A stretch of 49,911 nucleotides of DNA from Candidatus Kapaibacterium sp. (GCA_938084565.1 CALKEU010000014.1:1-49911), one strand, 5' to 3'. Numbered from the stretch's first letter, positions 26,565 through 35,400 are shown. Numbers and translations are program-made. The notes: a model not told the origin generated them from the letters alone.

Positions 26565-26593
26565 GCACTCTCCTCCCACCGGCCCGTGGTGCT

Positions 26594-26908
26594 CTAGCCT
26601 CCCTGATTACAGCCACCGCCCCCGATCGGCAACCCCACGCGCTGCTCTCGCCTGGAGACTCCGCCCACCGAGCGATATCGGCGACGCCAGGCACGCCAGA
26701 GCACCACCACAAGGCAGAGCCCCAGCACGTAGGGCGCAAGCAAAAGCACCAGAATGCCTGACCGCAGCACCTCTGCAAAGACTGGGTTCCCCGTCTCTAC
26801 CGCCGACCGGCACAGCGCACATTGCGCCGCAGCCGGTACAACCCCACCGAGCAGCCCAACCAACACACCCCACCACACCCTATCGCCGCATGAGGACCGC
26901 CAACCCAT
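26594..26908 (-). CDS. Small exported CxxC membrane protein at end of oxidase operon
   Basis: This 104-residue protein has a hydrophobic signal (about 11-28, ending AAA-Q) followed by QCALCRSAVETG with a CxxC pair (30-33). A membrane helix lies at about 50-70 (ILVLLLAPYVLGLCLVVVLW), then a short basic tail. Similar small exported Cys proteins accompany oxidase genes in other FCB bacteria, but I know no assigned function. The CxxC could bind copper or act in redox maturation (inference). ATG 26908 overlaps the subunit IV gene by 29 bp. GTG 26878 would remove the overlap. Confidence 0.65.
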   Translation of the reverse strand: MGWRSSCGDRVWWGVLVGLLGGVVPAAAQCALCRSAVETGNPVFAEVLRSGILVLLLAPYVLGLCLVVVLWRAWRRRYRSVGGVSRREQRVGLPIGGGGCNQGG

Positions 26909-27203
26909 CCGGCACTACCCCCACAGCGAGCGCTACCAGCAGTATCAAAGGCGCTAAAATTGCATAAACGAGCGCTAAACGCTCAAAGCGCAAATGCATG
27001 AAGAAGGCCACAATGAGCCCCGCTTTCATCAAAGCCAGCACGGTTAGCAGCACGGCTTTCAACCAGCCCCCAACGTGAGCAATATCGACAAAATAGGCCA
27101 GCGCACTCAACACAAACAGCCATCCCCACACGATCAAGTATGTCCGAATTGGAGCATGGACAGCGCCGACCTGCTCACCGTGCACATGGGTCCCTTCCGC
27201 CAT
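26880..27203 (-). CDS. coxD: Cytochrome c oxidase subunit IV (bacterial type)
   Basis: This 107-residue protein has three membrane helices (about 20-40, 48-66 and 75-97), as in the small bacterial CoxD/CyoD-like family. The LKAVLLTVLALMKAGLIVAFFMHLRFE stretch carries the family's conserved K and FMH(L) residues. It probably stabilises the CuB region of subunit I. It lies 9 bp after the coxC stop, within the oxidase operon. Confidence 0.88.
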   Translation of the reverse strand: MAEGTHVHGEQVGAVHAPIRTYLIVWGWLFVLSALAYFVDIAHVGGWLKAVLLTVLALMKAGLIVAFFMHLRFERLALVYAILAPLILLVALAVGVVPDGLAVLMRR

Positions 27204-27212
27204 TGCTGCTCC

Positions 27213-27875
27213 TCAGAACAGGTAGAACATCGTGAAGATAAAGACCCAGACGAGGTCCACAAAATGCCAGTACAATCCAGCTATTTCCACATTGGCATAC
27301 GAACCACGCCGATCGTAAACCCCTCGGGCAACCTGTCGCGCAATGACGCCGAGATAGACAACTCCGCTGAGGACATGCAGCCCATGAAAGCCCGTCAGAG
27401 TGAAGAAGTAGGCTCCAAACTGCGGGGGACCAAACGGATTCCACCACGGGCGAACACCGTAATCGACAATCAAGTGCGTCCACTCATAGACCTGACAACC
27501 CACGAAAGTCAACCCGAGGAACATCGTCAGCATGAGATACCGAATCGTCTCTCGCTTCTTCCGCTCGTATGCATTTGCCACCGCAAGTGCCATCGTCCCG
27601 CTGCTGCTGACCAGGATAAACGTCATGATGGCAATCAGCAGCAGAGGGATCTCCGCTCCTGCAATGTGCAGGGCAAAGACTTTCCCCGTGTCAACCCACG
27701 TGCCGATGCTCGTTCTCGTTGTCGCATAGCTTACTAAGAAGCTCCCGAAGATGAAGGCATCCGAGAGGACAAAAATCCACATCATCAGCTTTTGCCAGCT
27801 GACCCCGAACGGCGAGACCCCTCCGCCCCAGCTAACGGCTTGCTCTACGGGGTGCGCTGTCGTCTCTGTCGCCAT
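27213..27875 (-). CDS. coxC: Cytochrome c oxidase subunit III
   Basis: This 220-residue inner-membrane subunit of the heme-copper oxidase has about six helices. Recognisable segments are WIFVLSDAFIFGSFL (about 30-44), GFHGLHVLSGVVYL (about 171-184) and the closing GLYWHFVDLVWVFIF. ATG 27875 follows a strong GGAGG ribosome site (about 27882-27886). The frame is open further upstream, but that part overlaps the neighbouring gene in another frame. It is the second of two subunit-III-like genes in the operon. Confidence 0.92.
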   Translation of the reverse strand: MATETTAHPVEQAVSWGGGVSPFGVSWQKLMMWIFVLSDAFIFGSFLVSYATTRTSIGTWVDTGKVFALHIAGAEIPLLLIAIMTFILVSSSGTMALAVANAYERKKRETIRYLMLTMFLGLTFVGCQVYEWTHLIVDYGVRPWWNPFGPPQFGAYFFTLTGFHGLHVLSGVVYLGVIARQVARGVYDRRGSYANVEIAGLYWHFVDLVWVFIFTMFYLF

Positions 27876-27898
27876 TGTCTTTCCTCCCTGTTCCACCA

Positions 27899-28525
27899 TC
27901 ACCGCAGTTGGAGAATTGCCAGGAGAGCAAACCATACGAGCGTAAGAAAATGCCAGTACGTCGCTACCGGCCCGAGCCATCGACGCACGACCGCTCCCCG
28001 CCGCCGGTTGATCCATAAAGCAGAGAGTGCAACAATACCGCCGAGCACGTGCACACCGTGGGCTGCCGTTAAGACGTAGAAGAAGGCGGCCGCTGAAGAG
28101 CTCGTCAGTAGGATCCCCTGCTGTATCAGCTCATACCATGCCCCGAGCTGCCCTAAAAGGAAGAGGAGGCCACAGCCGACCGCACCCCCGAAGAGGCGTA
28201 GACTCGATGGCTGGAACATACCCTGCCGGCCAACATGCCACTGCGCAAGACCCAACACGAGGCTGCTCAGGAGCAACACAGCTGTGTTCCCCCATACTAT
28301 GGGCGGGAACCTCAGTGTCTGACCGTCGAGTCCTATCCGCACAATGGCAGCGCTCGAAAGTGCTGCAAACAACATACCGACACCGACTATGAGCAGCCAA
28401 ACAAACAGCTGCGCCGTCGGCATCAATGGGCCGCCTCCCTCCGCGCCTCTCCCCCCTCCATCACCACGGAATCTCCCTCCATCGATCCCCCGAATCTCCT
28501 TCGGGATAACAACCGTTGCGCGCAT
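27899..28525 (-). CDS. Second subunit-III-like heme-copper oxidase protein
   Basis: This 208-residue membrane protein has an N-terminal polar segment of about 34 residues and five or six helices. The subunit III features FFYVLTAAHGVHVLGGIVAL (about 140-160) and YWHFLTLVWFALL are present. It is clearly related to coxC but diverged. It lies between coxA (3-bp gap) and the more canonical coxC (23-bp gap). The two may both be structural, or one may act in assembly. The start at 28525 is chosen for the tight spacing after coxA. Confidence 0.85.
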   Translation of the reverse strand: MRATVVIPKEIRGIDGGRFRGDGGGRGAEGGGPLMPTAQLFVWLLIVGVGMLFAALSSAAIVRIGLDGQTLRFPPIVWGNTAVLLLSSLVLGLAQWHVGRQGMFQPSSLRLFGGAVGCGLLFLLGQLGAWYELIQQGILLTSSSAAAFFYVLTAAHGVHVLGGIVALSALWINRRRGAVVRRWLGPVATYWHFLTLVWFALLAILQLR

Positions 28526-28528
28526 GGC

Positions 28529-30370
28529 TTACCCTCCATTCCGATGCGCTTCCCCATTGCCGGACAGCTCTGGAGCAGCTACCGCCGCTCTCCGGTGCTC
28601 CCCAGTCGGCTCCTGCTCCAGAGGGACGGTCTGCGGGATGAAGTCCTGCGAAGCCCCAGGCACACTGTAATCGTACGCCCACCGATACACTACCGGCATA
28701 TGCTCCCCCCAATTGCCATGTGGCGGAGGAGATGGCGCTTGCCACTCAAGGGTATTCGCCTGCCAGGGGTTTGCTTCCGCCCGCTTCCCGCGCCAGAGGC
28801 TCCACACAAGGTTGTACAGAAAGAGAAGCTGCGCTGCTCCCGTGATAAAAGCCGAAATCGTGATGAAGAGCTGAATAGCCTGTGTATCGGGAGCAAGGTA
28901 CTGTAGGAGACCAAAGCCGTAGTAGCGCCGCGGCATCCCCATGAAGCCTAGGTAATGCATAGGGAAGAAGATCCCGTACATCCCCAGAAAGGTTAGCCAG
29001 AAGTGCAGCTTCCCCAGACGTTCCGACATCAAACGCCCAAACATCTTCGGGAACCAGTAGTAAACTCCTGCAAAGACCCCGAAGACGGCACTGGTAGCCA
29101 TCACAATGTGGAAGTGGGCAACAACGAAGTACGTATCGTGGAGCTGAATATCAATGGTCGGGTTCCCCAAGAAGATTCCCGTCAGGCCTCCAGTGACGAA
29201 AGTCGACACAAACCCAATGGCAAACAACATCGGCGTGGGAAAGCGCAGCTTCCCGCGCCAGAGTGTCCCCAGCCAATTGAATGTCTTGACCGCCGAAGGT
29301 ACAGCAATGATGAGTGTCGTCAGCGTAAAGGCAGCGCTCAACCAGATATTCATCCCGCTGACGAACATATGGTGTCCCCAGACGATAAAGCTCAGGAAGC
29401 CTATGGCAATGATAGAGTAGACCATGGCCCGATAAGCAAATATCGGCTTACGGGCGTTGTTCGCAATGATCTCCGAGACGATGCCCATCGGGGGCAGAAT
29501 CAGGATGTAGACTTCTGGATGCCCCAAGAACCAAAACAGATGCTGCCACAACAGGGGATTACCTCCCTCACGCGCCAGATGCTGGCCACCGACCACAATG
29601 TGGTCCAGATAGAAGCTCGTACCCAAATGGCGATCGAGCAAGAGCAGCACAGCTCCAGCAAAGAGGGCCGGAAACGCCAGCAGCCCGATAATAGCTGCAA
29701 CAAACAGCGCCCACACCGTCAAAGGAAGTCGCATCATGGACATCCCTTGGGTGCGGAGATTCAGCACCGTGGTAATGTAATTCAAGCCCCCCATGACGGA
29801 AGAGACAATGAATACCGCCATTGCAATCAACCACAGCGTCTGTCCTAGCCCTGAGCCCGGAACGGCTGCTGCAACAGCACTGAGGGGTGGATAGGCCGTC
29901 CACCCTGCCGCGGCTGCTCCACCCGTCACGAACAGAGACGCCAACATGATGAGGCAGGAGAGCAAGAATACCCAGTAGCTGAGCATGTTCACGAAGGGAA
30001 AGGCCATATCGCGGGCACCGCACTGCAGCGGAATGAGCAAATTCCCAAAGCCTCCCAGTAGAATCGCCGTCAGGAAGAAGAAGACCATCAACGTGCCGTG
30101 CATCGTCATCATTGCCAAATAGGCATCAGGACGGAGCACTCCTCCCTCAAAGAGACCGGGAAAAATCTTTGCGGCAATTGGTATAGACTCTCCTGGCCAG
30201 GTCAGGGGCATCCTCATCAGCCAAGACATCACTAGTCCAATGATGCCCATAAGCCCGGCCGTGATCATGTACTGTATGGCAATCACCTTGTGGTCCATGC
30301 TGAAGATATAGCGTCGCCAGAAGCTTGTCGGCTCCTGATGGACAGTAGCTGCCGTCGGCTGGGTTGCCAT
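28529..30370 (-). CDS. coxA: Cytochrome c oxidase subunit I
   Basis: CoxA is the catalytic subunit of an aa3-type oxidase that reduces O2 to water and pumps protons. The 613-residue product has about 12 helices. The low-spin heme His is in MMTMHGT. The CuB/D-channel motif is WFLGHPEVYILILPP, with the gating Glu and the cross-linked Tyr. GHHMFVSGM holds two CuB His, and VAHFHIVM holds the heme ligands. These mark an A-type oxidase with an intact D-channel Glu. The C-terminus is an extended soluble tail. ATG 30370 lies 14 bp after coxB. Confidence 0.97.
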   Translation of the reverse strand: MATQPTAATVHQEPTSFWRRYIFSMDHKVIAIQYMITAGLMGIIGLVMSWLMRMPLTWPGESIPIAAKIFPGLFEGGVLRPDAYLAMMTMHGTLMVFFFLTAILLGGFGNLLIPLQCGARDMAFPFVNMLSYWVFLLSCLIMLASLFVTGGAAAAGWTAYPPLSAVAAAVPGSGLGQTLWLIAMAVFIVSSVMGGLNYITTVLNLRTQGMSMMRLPLTVWALFVAAIIGLLAFPALFAGAVLLLLDRHLGTSFYLDHIVVGGQHLAREGGNPLLWQHLFWFLGHPEVYILILPPMGIVSEIIANNARKPIFAYRAMVYSIIAIGFLSFIVWGHHMFVSGMNIWLSAAFTLTTLIIAVPSAVKTFNWLGTLWRGKLRFPTPMLFAIGFVSTFVTGGLTGIFLGNPTIDIQLHDTYFVVAHFHIVMATSAVFGVFAGVYYWFPKMFGRLMSERLGKLHFWLTFLGMYGIFFPMHYLGFMGMPRRYYGFGLLQYLAPDTQAIQLFITISAFITGAAQLLFLYNLVWSLWRGKRAEANPWQANTLEWQAPSPPPHGNWGEHMPVVYRWAYDYSVPGASQDFIPQTVPLEQEPTGEHRRAAVAAPELSGNGEAHRNGG

Positions 30371-30384
30371 CGATATACTCTCTC

Positions 30385-31212
30385 TCAGTGCGACAGACCC
30401 ACCATTGTTGAAAAGGTCGGCTGCTGCGCCAGCCATGCTTCGAAGGCCGCATTGGATTCCACCACCATCTGCCCACGCATGATGTAGTGACCTTGGCCAC
30501 AGAGCTCAGCGCAGGGAATATCGTACGTGCCCGTTTGCGTGGGGATAAACCAAAATCGTGTCGTCATACCCGGAACCGCATCCTGCTTGACGCGCAGCGC
30601 GGGCACGAAGAAGCTGTGCAGCACATCCTTCGAGTTGATGTAGGCAACTACCGGACGGTTGAGGGGCACATGCAATTCGGTGGTGATAATGTCATCGTGA
30701 GAGGCTGGATCCTCTGGATCGAGGCCGAAAGGATTCTCCTCACTGATAAACCGTGGGTGGAAGCGCCCGAGCGTGCCATCAGCCCCGGGGTATTGGAAGC
30801 GCCATGCAAATTGTTCCCCAATAACGCGTACCGGCATAGCCTCCGCTGGAGGGCTGCTGTGAATACGGAACCATGCCCTCGTTCCTACCGCAATGAGGCT
30901 TGTCAACGTCAATGCCGGAACCAGGGTGTAGACTACCTCCAGCGGCCGATTCTCCAAGTAGAAGTATGCCTGCTGCTGCGGGGAGCGCGCGCGATAGCGC
31001 CATACGAAGTATGCCAGCAGCAGGTGTACGAGGATGAAGACGATGCCGGTCACCACAAGCGTGACTGTAAACAGAGCGTCAATCGTAGCACCGTGAATCG
31101 ATGCTACCGGCGGAAGCCACCACCATTGATCTCCTATGGTGACTACTCCAATGCCCACCAGCACAAGTACCGCAACCGCAAAGAGCACTCCATGAACACT
31201 TCCCGCCTGCAT
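30385..31212 (-). CDS. coxB: Cytochrome c oxidase subunit II
   Basis: CoxB is the CuA electron-entry subunit, facing the periplasm. Of its 275 residues, two N-terminal membrane helices span about 8-28 and 45-70 and precede a cupredoxin domain. CuA ligands are visible: VLHSFFVPALR (first His) and CAELCGQGHYIM (Cys, Cys, His, Met). No C-terminal heme c (CxxCH) is fused, so it is not a caa3-type subunit. It is first in the oxidase operon, preceded by a TAnnTTTG box about 100 nt upstream. Confidence 0.96.
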   Translation of the reverse strand: MQAGSVHGVLFAVAVLVLVGIGVVTIGDQWWWLPPVASIHGATIDALFTVTLVVTGIVFILVHLLLAYFVWRYRARSPQQQAYFYLENRPLEVVYTLVPALTLTSLIAVGTRAWFRIHSSPPAEAMPVRVIGEQFAWRFQYPGADGTLGRFHPRFISEENPFGLDPEDPASHDDIITTELHVPLNRPVVAYINSKDVLHSFFVPALRVKQDAVPGMTTRFWFIPTQTGTYDIPCAELCGQGHYIMRGQMVVESNAAFEAWLAQQPTFSTMVGLSH

Positions 31213-31313
31213 AGCCTATCCCGGCTGTCCGACTTCAGCAGCAAAAATAGCGCTTGCTTTCCAACTCTCTGATGAACATCACTCCTCAAAGTGAGGGTCA
31301 ATAGCGCACGGCG

Positions 31314-31321
31314 CAAATATA
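31314..31321 (-). promoter_or_regulatory. TAnnTTTG -7 box of the cytochrome oxidase operon
   Basis: TATATTTG on the minus strand lies just downstream of the MFS stop (31324) and 101 nt before the coxB ATG. This gives a leader of about 95 nt. The leader holds no obvious hairpin-plus-T-run. Confidence 0.5.
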
Positions 31322-31323
31322 AA

Positions 31324-32637
31324 TTAGGAATCCGAACCAATCTCCCGATCTCGTCTCCGCTCTAGCCTGTGGAGGCCGAAGAGCAGAACCCCTCCGAGAG
31401 CAAAAAGGAGTGCAATTGCGCCTATTGCCCATCGGTAGCTCCCACTCCACTGGAGCACAGCTCCAAAGAGAAACGGACCAAGCCAGCTACTGCCGCGATC
31501 GGCCAGCTCGTAGAAGCTGAAGTACTCCGCCGCACGACCCTTCGGAATATACTGGGAAAAGAGCGAGCGACTCAGCGCTTGCGTTCCTCCCAGAACAAGG
31601 GCAATCGCCAGAGCAACGAGGCGGAATTCCTGTGCCGTTTGAAGCCCAATGCTGCTATAAGCCAACACGCCGATCCATACAAGCAAGCTCCACAGCAGCA
31701 CGCGCAGAGCCCCCCAGCGTTGCGCAAGCCAACCAAAGACCAAAGCACCGACAAAGGCCACAAATTGAACCAGCAGGAGCGTACTGGTAATTGTCTCAAT
31801 GGGCAATTGCAGTTCCTGGCTTGCAAACTGCCCGGCCAAAGCAATCACCGTCTGCACACCGTCATTGTAGAAGAAGTAGGCCGCTAAGAAGAGCAGAGCA
31901 GCCCCCTGCAAGGAACGGAGGGTCTGCTGTAGCTGTTTCCACCAGTTCATCTCCTCGGTTTTAGCCGGCGCTGTCTGGCCGTCGCTGGAGGGCAGACCGA
32001 AAGCAGGAATAAGCGTAAAGCCTGCCCACCAAATCCCAGCCGATGCAAGGCAGAAGCGTACGGCGTGTTCTATCCCTATCCCCCACCGCTCCGCCACGCT
32101 TACAAACACCAGATTCAGACCCAAGAGGAATCCCCCACCTAAATAGCCAATGGCCCAGCCACGGGCAGAGACCTGATCTCGCTCATGCGGCGCAGCCAAC
32201 TCCGGCAGAAATGCATTATACATGACCACCGATGCCCCGAAACACACATTGGCCACCACAAAGAGGATACCCCCAAGCCCGTAGCGCTCTCCCTCCACCC
32301 AGTAGAGTCCCACGGTTGCCAACGCTCCAGCGTAGGCGAAGAGCACCATGAGTGGTTTCTTCCACTTCCGGGCATCAGCCAGGGCACCACAGAGTGGCAG
32401 TACTATCAATTGGAGTAGCACCGACAGAGAGACCAGAAACGGGTAGTATGCATCTGCACTCACCAGCATGCCTAGGACTGCTACGCCCCCGCTTCCTTCT
32501 GCTGCTCGATGGGCCACCTGCGTCAAGTACGGTCCCAGAAACACGGTTACGACAGTGGTAGGGAAGGCAGAATTTGCCCAATCGTACATATACCATGCCC
32601 AGCGTGCTCGGCGAAGAGCAATCCCCTGCAGCATCAT
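31324..32637 (-). CDS. MFS transporter, UMF1/Atg22-like family
   Basis: This 437-residue integral membrane protein has about 12 helices. The N-terminal AWYMYDWANSAFPTTVVTV is the hallmark of UMF1 (Atg22-like) major-facilitator proteins, whose substrates in bacteria are unknown. A central polar loop (about 220-240) separates the two halves, and the C-terminus is basic. The ATG overlaps the stop of the upstream ABC permease gene (ATGA), so the two are co-expressed. Confidence 0.88.
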   Translation of the reverse strand: MMLQGIALRRARWAWYMYDWANSAFPTTVVTVFLGPYLTQVAHRAAEGSGGVAVLGMLVSADAYYPFLVSLSVLLQLIVLPLCGALADARKWKKPLMVLFAYAGALATVGLYWVEGERYGLGGILFVVANVCFGASVVMYNAFLPELAAPHERDQVSARGWAIGYLGGGFLLGLNLVFVSVAERWGIGIEHAVRFCLASAGIWWAGFTLIPAFGLPSSDGQTAPAKTEEMNWWKQLQQTLRSLQGAALLFLAAYFFYNDGVQTVIALAGQFASQELQLPIETITSTLLLVQFVAFVGALVFGWLAQRWGALRVLLWSLLVWIGVLAYSSIGLQTAQEFRLVALAIALVLGGTQALSRSLFSQYIPKGRAAEYFSFYELADRGSSWLGPFLFGAVLQWSGSYRWAIGAIALLFALGGVLLFGLHRLERRRDREIGSDS

Positions 32638-33872
32638 TCATATCGGAGAGCCTCGACAGGATTGAGGCTAGCTGCCCTCCAAGCCGGATACGTTCCCCAA
32701 AGTATCCCCGTAGCCAGGCAGATCCCAAGGCTGAGCATCCCCCATCCCCACGGCACCGCAGCCTGCACTCCGATGAGGCTGCCCATCCCCCACCCGGCCA
32801 GTACGCCCAGACAGATACCCACCAGACCACCGAGCAGGCTCAGAACGAGTGCCTCAGCGAGAAACTGCCCCAAAATCCACCGCCGGCGTGCCCCGAGCGC
32901 TTTACGAATCCCGATCTCGCGGGTGCGCTCACGCACTGCAACGAGCATAATGTTCATAATGCCCACCCCTGCAGCTAACAGCGCTATCACCCCCGTACCA
33001 ACTCCAAAGAAGCCGATGTAACGCGTCAGCCCGGCAAACTGGGTCCGAATGCTCTCATTGGTCTCCACCTCGAAATCATTGGGCTGCCACGGTTTCAATC
33101 CCCGAATACGGCGAAAGGCCCCAATGGCCTCCTGCATCGTCTCGAAGAGGGCCCTTCGGCTAGGCGCTGTAAGAAAGAGAGCAAGCGAACTCCGCTCTTC
33201 TGACGCCATGGAACGCACAAAGAAGGTGATCGGCACGACGACAAAATTGTCCTGACTCTGCCCGAAAATGCTCCCACGGGGCTTAGCAACCCCGACCACT
33301 TCAAAGCGGTGGGAGCCAATCCGCACATATTGCCCCAGGGGAGAAGCTTTCCCGAAGAGCTCCGCTGCCACATCGGCACCCACGACAGCCACCGGACGAT
33401 TCAGGAGGAGATCGTGTTCGACAATTGGGCGTCCCTGCGCTAGCTCAATGCGAAAGACAGAGAAGAAGGCTTCATCTACCCCGGCAACACTCACATCGGG
33501 ATCAGTCGAGCGATTCCCCCACTGTACCCGGACACTCTGCGGGCGCACACCGTAGAGGCACACCCAGGTGGCCAGATGCGCCAGAGCTCGCTTCAGCTGG
33601 AGCCCCTGCGCGTAGGTGATGGGAGGTCGTTGCAGATAGCGGCGTCGCTGGTCTCCATGAAGCACGAGAGGAGGCATGCGGGTGATGATGATGGTGTTCT
33701 CCCCCATCCGCTCGAGGCGCTCGAAGACAGTGAGATTGAGCGAATCAGTAGCTGTCCCCGCCACCACAATGGCAAAGACCCCAACGGCAACGCTCCCGGC
33801 TGTCAGGCTCGAGCGTAATCGGTACGCCCGTAAGCTCTCAGTAGCCCCGCTGAGGATTTCCCACCACAGCAT
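32634..33872 (-). CDS. MacB-type ABC transporter permease (FtsX domain)
   Basis: This 412-residue protein has one N-terminal membrane helix (about 22-43), a periplasmic MacB-like core domain, and three C-terminal helices with the FtsX signature VGIMNIMLVAVRERTREIGIRKALGA (about 296-321). It ends PVEALRYE, as in this family. MacB-type permeases power envelope processes mechanically, and export is not certain. No ATP-binding subunit is encoded in it or next to it, so it must borrow one from elsewhere. ATG 33872 is chosen at the conserved WWEIL start. The frame opens slightly earlier. Confidence 0.9.
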   Translation of the reverse strand: MLWWEILSGATESLRAYRLRSSLTAGSVAVGVFAIVVAGTATDSLNLTVFERLERMGENTIIITRMPPLVLHGDQRRRYLQRPPITYAQGLQLKRALAHLATWVCLYGVRPQSVRVQWGNRSTDPDVSVAGVDEAFFSVFRIELAQGRPIVEHDLLLNRPVAVVGADVAAELFGKASPLGQYVRIGSHRFEVVGVAKPRGSIFGQSQDNFVVVPITFFVRSMASEERSSLALFLTAPSRRALFETMQEAIGAFRRIRGLKPWQPNDFEVETNESIRTQFAGLTRYIGFFGVGTGVIALLAAGVGIMNIMLVAVRERTREIGIRKALGARRRWILGQFLAEALVLSLLGGLVGICLGVLAGWGMGSLIGVQAAVPWGWGMLSLGICLATGILWGTYPAWRAASLNPVEALRYE

Positions 33873-34009
33873 TGCTTTTGATCCCACACTGGAGCTGACG
33901 ACGTCCACCCATGGCCCGACAGTGTGCCATGGAGGAGTTGCTCCAACAGGTGCCCGAAGTCTCGTATTTTTCGGCGGCAGAGCATGTTGCCTCTATGCGG
34001 TGATCCACC

Positions 34010-34204
34010 ATGGCTCACGTGCTGACCCTTGGGGGTGTCCTTGCTGCTGCAATCTGCCTGCTCATCGGCGCCCTCGGGCGTCTGCTGGGGACACATCTGT
34101 GGCTGACTAATCCAACATGGCATGAGCTTGCCCAGACGTGCCTCCTCTTCGCCATTGCCTGGGGCGTCTACCAGCTCCGTGGCTCAGGACCGCAGCAGCG
34201 CTGA
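34010..34204 (+). CDS. Small two-helix membrane protein
   Basis: This 64-residue ORF codes for two hydrophobic helices (about 6-28 and 40-57) with a Trp/Thr/Asn-containing turn and a polar end. No family is recognised. It begins 7 nt after a 30-codon ORF (33911-34003) that may be a leader peptide or chance. TATTTTTC (33965-33972) is a 7/8 match to the -7 box. secG follows on the same strand, behind its own promoter-like box. Confidence 0.5.
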   Translation: MAHVLTLGGVLAAAICLLIGALGRLLGTHLWLTNPTWHELAQTCLLFAIAWGVYQLRGSGPQQR

Positions 34205-34231
34205 ACTGGCCTCTGCAGGCAGGAGTTTCGG

Positions 34232-34239
34232 TATTTTTG
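34232..34239 (+). promoter_or_regulatory. TAnnTTTG -7 box upstream of secG
   Basis: TATTTTTG is a perfect match and lies 32 nt before the secG ATG. A start near 34247 would leave a leader of about 25 nt. Confidence 0.5.
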
Positions 34240-34271
34240 TGCGGTGAGTCCAGAAGCCCTGAGCCTATCCG

Positions 34272-34619
34272 ATGTTTACGGCAACTGTGCTGCTTATGGT
34301 CGTGCTGTCAATCCTGCTCATTTTGGCTGTCCTCATTCAACCCGGGCGGGGGGAGTTGAGCTCCAGTTTTGGCGGGCTTGGCGGGCAGTTCGGCAGCCTC
34401 TTCGGTATGCGGCGCACGATGGATTTCCTGACGAAGCTGACCATCGGCCTTGGGGCAGCGCTTATGCTGCTTTCGATTGTGGCGAACAAATTCTTCCTCG
34501 GAGCAGCGGAGGGGACACGAGAGCCCGTAACCGTTGGGGCTCCTGTGCCGCTCCCGCAATCCCTTCCCACGCCGCCCCCTCAAGCACCTCCGCCAGGTTC
34601 ACCACCGGGAACGCCATGA
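34272..34619 (+). CDS. secG: Preprotein translocase subunit SecG
   Basis: SecG is the small accessory subunit of the SecYEG channel. The 115-residue product has two membrane helices (about 4-22 and 52-71). Between them is the conserved ILIQPG-type turn (VLIQPGRGELSSSFGG) leading to a GMRRTMDFLTK segment. The Pro-rich tail (about 85-115) is longer than in E. coli SecG. The DUF2459 gene starts 1 bp after its stop. Confidence 0.93.
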   Translation: MFTATVLLMVVLSILLILAVLIQPGRGELSSSFGGLGGQFGSLFGMRRTMDFLTKLTIGLGAALMLLSIVANKFFLGAAEGTREPVTVGAPVPLPQSLPTPPPQAPPPGSPPGTP

Positions 34620-34620
34620 C

Positions 34621-35331
34621 ATGTCTCAGTGGTCCTGGGGGCTCCTGTATGCGGGAGTGACCGTTGCAGCTCTGCTCCCGATACTGACCCCACGGGACCG
34701 CGGTCGCCCCCACGCCGAGGAGGTGATCCTTTACCTCGTCCGGGAACGATGGCACACCGGTATCCTCCTTCCCTCCGAGCTAGCCGCCCGCTGTATCCCA
34801 GAGGTTGCCCATCTACCCCCGACTCCATGGGTAGACATCGGGTGGGGAGAGGCTGACTTCTATCAAACCCCCGGCTTTGAGCTCGGGCGAGCCCTCAAAG
34901 CTATCCTGCGATGGAACGAAAGCGTAGTGCGCCTTGCTGCCGTTCCGGCCGATCTCCAACGCTACTACGGGCGCACAGCCTGGCTACTCCCCCTCTGCCT
35001 CGACAGTACAGCCGCTGAGCGACTCTGCACCTTTATCCGCCATACGTTTCGGCGCGACAGTGCTGGAAAAGCCTCCCTCAGCAGCGTGCAGGCCGGCGGA
35101 TGGGTGCACTTCTACAAGGCTCGCTACACCTACTGGGGCCTGCAGACATGCAACACCTGGGTTGCTCGGGCGCTCAACGAAGCCGGTATCCGCCTGCCAT
35201 GGCAGGGCATCGTCATCGCAGAACAGCTCTTCGCCGCTGTGCAGCCGTACCGATGTCAAGCCAAGGAGACGCTAAACGCTTTCACCCAGCCCCCAGCGCT
35301 ACGCCAATCCCCCTTGCCTGCGGCACCCTAG
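34621..35331 (+). CDS. DUF2459 family protein
   Basis: This 236-residue protein has an N-terminal membrane or signal helix (about 5-20). The DUF2459 core follows: YLVRERWHTGILLP (about 37-50) with the conserved WHTG, VDIGWGEADFYQTP (about 68-81), and TYWGLQTCNTWVARAL (about 175-190) with conserved Asn-Thr-Trp. The His and Cys positions recall NlpC/P60-like papain folds, so a hydrolase is conceivable (inference). Biological role unknown. ATG 34621 is 1 bp after secG. Confidence 0.8.
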   Translation: MSQWSWGLLYAGVTVAALLPILTPRDRGRPHAEEVILYLVRERWHTGILLPSELAARCIPEVAHLPPTPWVDIGWGEADFYQTPGFELGRALKAILRWNESVVRLAAVPADLQRYYGRTAWLLPLCLDSTAAERLCTFIRHTFRRDSAGKASLSSVQAGGWVHFYKARYTYWGLQTCNTWVARALNEAGIRLPWQGIVIAEQLFAAVQPYRCQAKETLNAFTQPPALRQSPLPAAP

Positions 35332-35398
35332 AGCTCCCTACTTGAGTTCTGCCGCAAAATGCCGATACGCGTTCAGAGATCACGCTGCTAGGGACCTC
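35331..35398. repeat. Imperfect inverted repeat before the GT2-TPR gene
   Basis: GAGCTCCCTA (35331-35340) and TAGGGACCTC (35389-35398) match 9 of 10 as inverted arms. The right arm ends 2 nt before the ATG, so pairing in the mRNA could mask ribosome binding. Confidence 0.35.
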
Positions 35399-35400
35399 CC

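Noticed and set aside
26517-26593. Replication origin near rpmH
   Set aside because: No dnaA gene and no DnaA-box cluster. The gap is only 77 bp.
33911-34003. 30-codon ORF before the small membrane protein
   Set aside because: No ribosome site or recognisable composition. Kept only as a possible leader, not as a gene.
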